A program made the translations under genes and the position numbers. The notes under the pieces are model-generated. The model saw only the letters and a list, made by a program, of their open reading frames with translations, was not told the DNA's origin and made no database searches. A stretch of DNA of 64,000 nt from Microbacterium sp. TPD7012 (GTDB lineage Bacteria; Actinomycetota; Actinomycetes; Actinomycetales; Microbacteriaceae), in contig NZ_QDFV01000002.1 in assembly GCF_003075395.1 (NCBI RefSeq), forward strand, positions 434,001 through 498,000, given 5' to 3'. Positions 31,774 to 38,153 of the stretch are shown piece by piece. The first letter of the stretch is position 1. Every line of letters begins with the position of its first letter.

Positions 31774-32809
31774 GGGCCTGGTGGTCACCGCACCGGCGGG
31801 CATTCCGTCGCGATCGGCGGGAGCTTTCACGTCACCGCGCGCGCGTCGCCGCTATGTGATCGTGGTCGCCATCCTGGCCGTGCTCGCCGTCGGATCCGGG
31901 TTCGGCCTGCTCGCCGGGGGCAATCCGATGCCGCCGGGCTCCGAGGGGTTCTGGCGCATCGCGCAGCATCGGGCGACCGACGTCACTGTGATGGTGCTCG
32001 TCGCGATCGCCCAGGCGGTGGCCACGGTCAGCTTCCAGACCGTCACCAACAACCGCATCATCACACCGTCGATCATGGGCTTCGAGTCCCTGTACCGCGT
32101 CGTGCAGACCTCGACCGTGTACCTCCTCGGGGTGGCCGGAGTCGTCGCGATCCAGGGCGTCGGTCAGTTCGCGATCCAGGTCGCCATTATGGTGGGGCTG
32201 GCGGTGGCGCTCTACGGCTGGTTGCTCTCCGGACGCTACGGCAACCTGCAGATCATGCTGCTGATCGGCATCGTGATCGGAGGCGGGCTCGGGGCCGTGT
32301 CCACGTTCATGCAGCGCCTCCTCACTCCGAGCGAGTTCGACGTGCTCACCGCGCGGCTGTTCGGCAACGTGTCGAACGCCGACCCCTCGTACCTGCCGTT
32401 GGCCATCCCGCTCGTGGTGGCGGCATCCGTCCTGCTGTGGCTGCGTTCGCGACGCCTCGACCTGATGGCGCTGGGGTCGGATGCTGCGCGCTCGCTCGGT
32501 CTCGATCACCGCCGCGAACTCTTCATCGTGTTGTTCCTCGTCGCGGTGCTGATGGCCACCTCCACCGCGCTGGTCGGGCCGATGACGTTCCTCGGCTTCC
32601 TGGTCGCCACTCTCGCCTACCAGTTCGCCGACACGTACGACCACCGCCTGATCTTCCCCGTGGCGGTGCTCACGGCGTTCACGATCCTCGCCGGGGCGTA
32701 CTTCGTGATGAAGAACATCTTCTACGCGCAGGGGATGGTGTCGATCCTGATCGAGCTGGTCGGCGGCACCGTGTTCCTCATCGTCATCCTCAGAAAGGGC
32801 AGGCTGTGA
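31766..32809 (+). CDS. FecCD-family iron-siderophore permease 2
   Basis: A 347-residue partner permease with about nine helices. ATDVTVMVLVAIAQAVATVSFQTVTNNRI and FMTFLGFLVATLAYQFADT-like motifs match the family. I start at GTG 31766, overlapping the previous stop by 8 nt. An upstream ATG in frame (31715) would add a Ser/Cys-rich stretch that reads out of the preceding gene and has no ribosome site. Confidence 0.9.
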   Translation: MAEGLVVTAPAGIPSRSAGAFTSPRARRRYVIVVAILAVLAVGSGFGLLAGGNPMPPGSEGFWRIAQHRATDVTVMVLVAIAQAVATVSFQTVTNNRIITPSIMGFESLYRVVQTSTVYLLGVAGVVAIQGVGQFAIQVAIMVGLAVALYGWLLSGRYGNLQIMLLIGIVIGGGLGAVSTFMQRLLTPSEFDVLTARLFGNVSNADPSYLPLAIPLVVAASVLLWLRSRRLDLMALGSDAARSLGLDHRRELFIVLFLVAVLMATSTALVGPMTFLGFLVATLAYQFADTYDHRLIFPVAVLTAFTILAGAYFVMKNIFYAQGMVSILIELVGGTVFLIVILRKGRL

Positions 32810-33561
32810 TCGCACTCGACGGCGTCCGCCGGGACTACAGCAGCGAGGTCGCCATCGGCCCCGTCGACCTCCAGATCCCGGCCGGCGGGATCACGGCCCT
32901 CATCGGTCCGAACGGTGCGGGCAAGTCGACACTGCTCACGATGATCGGCCGTCTGAACGGGATGGATGCCGGTGCCATCGAGATCGCGGGTCTCGACGTC
33001 GCCTCGACCAAGTCGAAGGACCTGGCGAAGGTGGTGTCGATCCTCCGGCAGGAGAACCACTTCGTCACGCGACTCACGGTGCGTCAGCTCGTCGGCTTCG
33101 GGCGCTTTCCGCACTCGAAGGGGCGGCTGAACCGGGCGGATGAGGACATCATCAGTCGCGCGATCGACTTCCTGGATCTCGCTGCCCTGGAGGGGCGCTA
33201 TCTCGATGAGCTCTCCGGCGGACAGCGCCAGCGCGCGTATGTCGCCATGGTTCTCGCGCAGGACACCGAGTTCGTGCTGCTCGACGAGCCGCTGAACAAT
33301 CTCGACATGAAGCACGCGGTGCAGATGATGAAGCATCTGCGGCGCGCCGCCGAGGAGCTCGGGCGGACCATCGTCATCGTCCTGCATGACGTGAACTTCG
33401 CCGGGCACTACGCCGATCACATCTGCGCCATGAAGGACGGCGCGGTGGTGGAGTTCGGCGCTCCGGGGGAGATCATGACCGACGACGTGCTCACCCGCGT
33501 CTTCGAGACACCGGTGCACGTGATCGACGGGCCCTCCGGACCGCTCGCCGTCTACTACTGA
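32806..33561 (+). CDS. Iron-siderophore ABC transporter ATPase
   Basis: A 251-residue FepC/FhuC-like ATPase: Walker A GPNGAGKST (about residues 37-45), signature LSGGQRQRAYVAM, Walker B FVLLDEP, then the H-loop VLHDVN. GTG 32806 overlaps the permease stop (GTGA). It completes the operon of binding protein, two permeases and ATPase. Confidence 0.95.
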   Translation: MIALDGVRRDYSSEVAIGPVDLQIPAGGITALIGPNGAGKSTLLTMIGRLNGMDAGAIEIAGLDVASTKSKDLAKVVSILRQENHFVTRLTVRQLVGFGRFPHSKGRLNRADEDIISRAIDFLDLAALEGRYLDELSGGQRQRAYVAMVLAQDTEFVLLDEPLNNLDMKHAVQMMKHLRRAAEELGRTIVIVLHDVNFAGHYADHICAMKDGAVVEFGAPGEIMTDDVLTRVFETPVHVIDGPSGPLAVYY

Positions 33562-33577
33562 CGCACCCGAGCGCGAC

Positions 33578-33775
33578 TCAGAGCTCGATGCCGTGGTCCT
33601 CGTCGTTGACACCGGCGTTGTTCCCGCGCCGCGACTCGTAGCCGAGGAACCAGCCGAGCCAGACGATCGCGGCGAGCAGCACGCCGAGCCAGACGTTCTG
33701 GAAGATCAGCCCGATGACGACGCCCAAGATCAGCAGGCCGACGGTGACGGAGACGCGGAGCGCGGTGCGGGACAT
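33578..33775 (-). CDS. Small two-helix membrane protein
   Basis: A 65-residue protein with two hydrophobic helices (about 8-25 and 28-46) and a polar acidic tail (YESRRGNNAGVNDEDHGIEL). It resembles LapA-like or DUF1049-type small proteins but I cannot assign it firmly. It converges on the ABC operon and lies downstream of AlkA. Confidence 0.7.
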   Translation of the reverse strand: MSRTALRVSVTVGLLILGVVIGLIFQNVWLGVLLAAIVWLGWFLGYESRRGNNAGVNDEDHGIEL

Positions 33776-33813
33776 GGCCTCAGCCTAGATCCTGTCCCAT
33801 GGAGGGTGCCGAT

Positions 33814-34773
33814 TCAGCGGTCGCGATGGTTCTCCGGTGCGAGGCGCGGACCGCGGCGCGGCTCCTTCACCCCGCTGGCGTAGATCAGCCGGATCACGCG
33901 CTGGCGATGGCCCGCCCACGGAGCGAGGAGCTCCAGCATCCCGTCGTCGTCGGTGCGCGCGCCGGCGAGGACGTAGCCCACCTCGTGCGCCAGATGGAAG
34001 TCGCCGACGCTCACGGCATCCGGATCGCCGAGCGCCCGGATACGGGTCTCGGCCGAGGTCCACGCGCCGACCCCCGGAAGGCTGCTGAGCACGCGGTCGC
34101 GGTCCGGTCCGGTCGATGCGGCGCGGACGGCCCGCTCGATGCTGTCGCCGCGTCGGGCCGATCGCACGATCGTCTGGGACTGCGGCGGCTCCACGCCCGC
34201 ACGATGCCAGGACCAGGACGGGACGGTCCGCCAGACGGATGCCGGGGGAGGAGCGAACATCGGGCGCGGAGTGGGACCCGGCGCGCGTTCTCCGAAGCGC
34301 GACACCAGGAACCGCCAGGCGCCGAACGCCTGCACCGCCGTGACCTTCTGCTCGAGGATCGAGCCGACGAGCGCGTCGAAGATCTCATCGGTGCGCGTGA
34401 GACGGATGCCGGGATGGCGCCGGGCGACCTCGGCGATGAGCGGATGCCGCGACGCGTCGAAGCCTGTGGGATCATCGCGCGCGCCGCACAGCTCGGGCAC
34501 TCGGTCGAGTGCCACGGCGGCTCCGGCTCCCCACGCGGTGGCCCTGACCTGGCCGCCGATCGACCGCAGCGCGAGAGTCGCCGTGCCGAGCGGCGTGCGC
34601 ACGGCCCGCCAGATCACGGGGCCCTCGACGACGGTCGTCGGGTCGGTTCCCCCGCGGCGCAGCACGCCGACCGTGCGACCGAGATCGAGGTCGTACGAGG
34701 GGCGATAGACCGTCTCCTGCGCCGCGCTCGCGCGCGCGGCACCGGCCGCGGCGGGATCGGCTGTCAGGGTCAT
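33814..34773 (-). CDS. DNA-3-methyladenine glycosylase II-like (AlkA/HhH-GPD)
   Basis: A 319-residue base-excision-repair glycosylase. The HhH-GPD core contains ILEQKVTAVQAFGAWRFLVSRF, the hairpin LPGVGAWTSAETRIRALG and the catalytic Asp in DAVSVGDFHL. An AlkA-like N-terminal domain of about 100 residues precedes it. It should remove alkylated purines. TAGGGT (34780-34785 complement) ends 6 nt before the ATG, so the message is probably leaderless. Confidence 0.9.
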   Translation of the reverse strand: MTLTADPAAAGAARASAAQETVYRPSYDLDLGRTVGVLRRGGTDPTTVVEGPVIWRAVRTPLGTATLALRSIGGQVRATAWGAGAAVALDRVPELCGARDDPTGFDASRHPLIAEVARRHPGIRLTRTDEIFDALVGSILEQKVTAVQAFGAWRFLVSRFGERAPGPTPRPMFAPPPASVWRTVPSWSWHRAGVEPPQSQTIVRSARRGDSIERAVRAASTGPDRDRVLSSLPGVGAWTSAETRIRALGDPDAVSVGDFHLAHEVGYVLAGARTDDDGMLELLAPWAGHRQRVIRLIYASGVKEPRRGPRLAPENHRDR

Positions 34774-34849
34774 GCGCCCACCCTACGCGGCGGCGCTGAC
34801 ACCGCCCTCACGACTGAGGTGCGACCACGGCGAATCTGCGCGACGCGGG

Positions 34850-35569
34850 TCAGAAGCGGTCGGGTGACGGGGTGCCGTGGCCGTACCGGATGACGACGTC
34901 GGCGTGGCGGTCGAACCGGTAGCCGATGCCGCGAACAGTGCGGACGATGTCCTCGTAGCGGCCGAGCTTGGCGCGCAGTCGACGCACGTGCACGTCGATC
35001 GTGCGCTCTCCGGGGGTCTCGTCGTCCTGCGCCTGCCAGAGGGCGGAGACGAGCTCGCTGCGCTCGATGGTGCGACCCTCGCGGAGGACGAGGTACTGCA
35101 GCAGCTCGAACTCCTTGTAGGTGAACGCGGCGGACTCGCCGTCGATGAGCACGCGCTTGCGGGAGATGTCGACGGTCACGCCCGTCTCCTCCTCGGCGAT
35201 GTCCTCCTCGGCAGCTGCCTTGGTCCGGGCGATCGCGCCCGGCTCCTGCAGGGCGAGGCGGACGACGTCGAGGTCGCGACCTCCGGAGCCGTGCGGGGCG
35301 AGGGCGACCGTCGCGTGGGTCTCGGCGCCCGGTGCGAGCTCGGCCAGCGTACGGCGAAGTGCGTCGACCAGGAGCGGGAGGCTGACGCCGGCCTCGGCGG
35401 CCTTGATCTCGTCGAGCCCGACGTAGAGGGCGAAGCCGCGGGGCGAGCGGACGGCCGGGAGATCTGCGGCTGCGCCGTTCAGCGGCGCTGCGGCCTCGGA
35501 CGAGGTGGGGCGGGCGGTGCGGGCCTGGGCGGAGGAGGCGGGACGCTCGAGAAGTGCGATGTTCGACAT
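34850..35569 (-). CDS. Winged-helix (OmpR-type) regulator without receiver domain
   Basis: A 239-residue regulator. The C-terminal OmpR/PhoB-type winged helix (about 130-222) is complete: EFELLQYLVLREGRTIERSELVSALW, RTIDVHVRRLRAKLG and VRTVRGIGYRF. The N-terminal 120 residues (GFALYVGLDEIKAAEAGVSLPLLVDALRRTLAEL) are a different alpha/beta domain lacking a phosphorylatable Asp cluster. It therefore senses something other than phosphorylation. A 250-nt leader with a Cys-containing upstream ORF precedes it. The target genes are unknown. Confidence 0.85.
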   Translation of the reverse strand: MSNIALLERPASSAQARTARPTSSEAAAPLNGAAADLPAVRSPRGFALYVGLDEIKAAEAGVSLPLLVDALRRTLAELAPGAETHATVALAPHGSGGRDLDVVRLALQEPGAIARTKAAAEEDIAEEETGVTVDISRKRVLIDGESAAFTYKEFELLQYLVLREGRTIERSELVSALWQAQDDETPGERTIDVHVRRLRAKLGRYEDIVRTVRGIGYRFDRHADVVIRYGHGTPSPDRF

Positions 35570-35719
35570 GATGATGAAGTCCTCAGGACGTGAGCCGGTG
35601 AGCGGCTCTGATGCGTTGCATGAATGACCGGCGGAGCCGGGAAGCGAGCAAGGGTGGATGCTCGGTGACTCTGACCTCGCAGATGGCGAAGGATCAGGTC
35701 AGGCGGGGTGGCTGTTCGT
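35570..35719 (-). promoter_or_regulatory. Structured leader of the winged-helix regulator
   Basis: Between the upstream ORF and the regulator gene are at least two stems: AGGTCAG (35702-35696 side) with CTGACCT (35671-35677) and GAGCCG (35592-35597) with CGGCTC (35603-35608). The regulator ribosome site sits in GTCCTGAGGAC, itself self-complementary. This is a plausible on/off structure for translation control. Confidence 0.45.
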
Positions 35720-35821
35720 TCAGCGACACATTCGGCAACACATGCCAACGCGACCGGGCATCATCATCCCGGCAGTCCCGTTCGCCTCCTGGGCGGACAA
35801 AGGGCGTGCGTTGGTGGTCAT
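35720..35821 (-). CDS. Leaderless Cys-containing upstream ORF (leader peptide)
   Basis: The CATAAT -10 is followed by exactly 6 nt and then ATG, so the transcript should start at or next to this codon. The frame has 33 codons: it opens MTTNARPLSAQEANG, has three Met codons, and ends RVGMCCRMCR. The three Cys codons (TGT TGC, then TGT) lie in the last six. In mycobacteria, Cys-codon-rich small ORFs attenuate sulfur-metabolism operons according to cysteine supply; a similar role here is an inference. Confidence 0.65.
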   Translation of the reverse strand: MTTNARPLSAQEANGTAGMMMPGRVGMCCRMCR

Positions 35822-35827
35822 GGGGGG

Positions 35828-35857
35828 ATTATGTCTGATCGTGTCGCCTCGTGTCAA
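35828..35857 (-). promoter_or_regulatory. Strong promoter of the upstream ORF and regulator
   Basis: Reading leftward, TTGACA (35857-35852) and CATAAT (35833-35828) are 18 nt apart. The -35 is a perfect consensus. The divergent GNAT gene promoter (TAACGT 35885-35890) lies just to the right. Confidence 0.8.
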
Positions 35858-35897
35858 AACGGGCTCCGTGCGCAGAAGCGGGCGTAACGTTGCTCGA

Positions 35898-36206
35898 ATG
35901 ACGATCTCGACCACTGTCGGCGGCTTCATCCTGACCGACGAGAAGGATGAATCGCGTTACACCCTCATGCGCGACGGACGGCTGGTGAGCGTGCTCGACT
36001 ACCGTGACGACGGTCGGACGATCGCGCTGACCAGGGCGTTCACCATCCCGACTTTCCGCGGCCACGGCTATGCGGGGAAGGTCGTGGAGGGCGCCGTGGC
36101 CGACATCGAGTCGCGCGGCGATCGCAAGGTCGACGCCGTCTGCTGGTACGTCGCCGACTGGTTCTCGGCGAACCCGGAGCACGCCCACCTGCTGCGCTCG
36201 CGCTGA
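35898..36206 (+). CDS. Small GNAT-like N-acetyltransferase
   Basis: A 102-residue YidJ/Gcn5-related protein of the short N-acetyltransferase family (PF14542 type). FTIPTFRGHGYAGKVVEGAVADIESRG holds the acetyl-CoA-binding RGHGYAG. CWYVADWFSANPEH matches the C-terminal family motif with Cys. TAACGT ends 7 nt before ATG 35898 (leaderless). Confidence 0.88.
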   Translation: MTISTTVGGFILTDEKDESRYTLMRDGRLVSVLDYRDDGRTIALTRAFTIPTFRGHGYAGKVVEGAVADIESRGDRKVDAVCWYVADWFSANPEHAHLLRSR

Positions 36207-36257
36207 CGCGCCCGAGTATTTCGTTCTGTTACGCGGCGGCCCTGCGAGGATGAAGGC

Positions 36258-36725
36258 ATGAAACTCGCCGAGGCCCTCACCGCACGAGCCGATCTGCAGC
36301 GTCGCATCGAGCAGCTGCGCGCCCGCATCACCTCGAACGCGCGCTACCAGGAGGGCGAGGAGCCTGCGGAGGACGCGGGGGCCCTGATCGTCGAAGCGGA
36401 CGCCGCGCTCACCCAGCTGCGCGACCTGATCCGTCGCATCAACGCCACGAATTCGCGCCTCGATCTCGGCCGCGACGGCACCATGACCGATGCCCTCGCC
36501 GCGCGCGACGTGCTGCGTCTCCAGCACTCCATGCTGACGGATGCCGCGGCAGCGGCATCCGGAGCGAACGACCACTTCCAGCGCCAGATGAGATCCGAGC
36601 TCCGGAAGATCTCCGCGCTCCCGGTCGCCGAGCTGCGCGCCAGAGCCGACGCGGTGGCGCAGGAGCTTCGCGAACTCGACAACCGGATCCAGCAGGCGAA
36701 CTGGACGAACGAGCTGGAGGAGTAG
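36258..36725 (+). CDS. DIP1984-family protein
   Basis: A 155-residue, mostly helical protein typical of the DIP1984 family: MKLAEALTARADLQRRIEQLRARITSNARYQEGE, then NATNSRLDLGRDGTMTDALAARDVL and a long C-terminal helix. The function is unknown; the family sits in assorted contexts. A GAGGATGAAGG stretch precedes the ATG. Confidence 0.88.
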   Translation: MKLAEALTARADLQRRIEQLRARITSNARYQEGEEPAEDAGALIVEADAALTQLRDLIRRINATNSRLDLGRDGTMTDALAARDVLRLQHSMLTDAAAAASGANDHFQRQMRSELRKISALPVAELRARADAVAQELRELDNRIQQANWTNELEE

Positions 36726-36983
36726 AGCGGAAGTCGGTAGTCACGACGGAGCGGGCACAACCCCCGCCGGGAGGGGCAAGTTCCGGCACACCTGGAGGGC
36801 GGAGGGCAGCCCGGATCGCATCGCGCAGCCCCGCACGCCGCACAGGTGAAAGCGCACAGCGCACCATGCATCACCGCGTGCCGATCGTCGTGACGAGGGT
36901 GGGTCAGGGGACCTTCCGCTCTCTCCTCCGCATCTGCGGCACGCCTGGGGCCGAATGTCCGTGGTGGTTCGTAGCGTGTGAGT
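36726..36983. other. Intergenic region before sbcD
   Basis: The 258-nt stretch contains no gene that I can support. A Cys-rich minus frame exists around 36741-36867 without ribosome site. The only clear signal is the TAGCGT -10 at 36972-36977, 6 nt before the sbcD ATG. Confidence 0.5.
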
Positions 36984-38153
36984 ATGCGAATCCTGCACAC
37001 CTCCGACTGGCACATCGGTCGCACGTTCCACGGTCACTCGACCATGGACGCGCTCGCCGACGTGCTGGCCGCGCTCACCGAGCAGGTGCGGGAGAACGCG
37101 GTCGACGTCGTGGTCGTCGCCGGAGACGTCTTCGACTCTGCGACGCCCTCGGGTCCCGCCTACACTCTGCTCGGCGATGCGCTGGTCGCGCTGCACGAGA
37201 CGGGTGCTCGCGTGATCGTGACCAGCGGCAACCACGACTCCGCGGCCCGGCTCGGTTTCCAGGCACGGCTGCTGCGCGACGGCATCCACGTCCTGACCGA
37301 TCCGCTCGCCGTCGGCGAGCCGGTCACCATCGCCGATGCCGACGGGCCGGTCAACTTCTTCGGCATCCCCTATCTCGAGCCGGCGATCGTGCGTCAGCAC
37401 TGGCCGGAGGGCGACGCCGAGGGGCGTCAGCTGCGCACGCAGGCGCAGACCATGGCGCATGCGATGGATCTCGTGCGGATCGGCATGGGGCGGCACTCCG
37501 GTCGCTCGGTCGCGATCGCGCACTGCTTCGCCGCCGGCGTCGATGCGACGGTGGGGCTCGAGCGCGAGGTGCGACAGGGCGGTCTCGACGTCGTGCCGCT
37601 GAGCGTGTTCGACGGGCCCGACTACGTCGCGCTCGGCCACATCCACGGACGCCAGCAGATCAGTGAGCGCGTGCGCTACGCGGGCGCCCCGCTGCACTAC
37701 AGCTTCGGCGAGCAGCACAAGCCCCGTGGCTCGTGGCTGGTCGACCTCGATGCCGATGGGCTCGCCGGTGTCGAGTGGCTGGAGCTGCCGGTGCCTCGAC
37801 GGCTCGTCACGCTCACGGGTCCGCTCGAGGAGATCCTCTCGGAGGCGAACATCGCCGAGCATGTCGACGACTGGGTGTGCGCGATCTACACCGACGCGGC
37901 GCCGCAGGCCGAGCCCATGCGTCGCCTGCGCGAGAGCTTCCCGTTCTGCGCGATGGTGCAGCACCAGCCCGAGGTCGTCGCCGAGGAGCGCGAGCGCAGC
38001 TACTCCCAGCGACTGCGTGCGGCGGTCACCGACGCGGAGCGCATCGAGGCCTTCCTCGAGCATGTGCGCGCGGGCCACGGAGCGACAGAGACCGAGAGCC
38101 GCCTCATCCGCGCCGTGCTCGACGATCGCGTGCGCGCGGAGGCGCTCGTCTAG
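36984..38153 (+). CDS. sbcD: SbcD nuclease subunit
   Basis: A 389-residue Mre11-type phosphodiesterase of the SbcCD hairpin nuclease. Metal motifs appear in order: ILHTSDWHIG (residues 4-13), VAGDVFDSATP, TSGNHDSAARLG, and VALGHIHGRQ. The C-terminal helix region contacts SbcC. ATG 36984 follows the -10 TAGCGT by 6 nt. It abuts sbcC with no gap (TAG ATG). Confidence 0.95.
   Translation: MRILHTSDWHIGRTFHGHSTMDALADVLAALTEQVRENAVDVVVVAGDVFDSATPSGPAYTLLGDALVALHETGARVIVTSGNHDSAARLGFQARLLRDGIHVLTDPLAVGEPVTIADADGPVNFFGIPYLEPAIVRQHWPEGDAEGRQLRTQAQTMAHAMDLVRIGMGRHSGRSVAIAHCFAAGVDATVGLEREVRQGGLDVVPLSVFDGPDYVALGHIHGRQQISERVRYAGAPLHYSFGEQHKPRGSWLVDLDADGLAGVEWLELPVPRRLVTLTGPLEEILSEANIAEHVDDWVCAIYTDAAPQAEPMRRLRESFPFCAMVQHQPEVVAEERERSYSQRLRAAVTDAERIEAFLEHVRAGHGATETESRLIRAVLDDRVRAEALV

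Noticed and set aside
36741..36867. Cys-rich minus-strand peptide before sbcD
   Set aside because: No ribosome site or promoter; composition fits an antisense shadow of GC-rich DNA.
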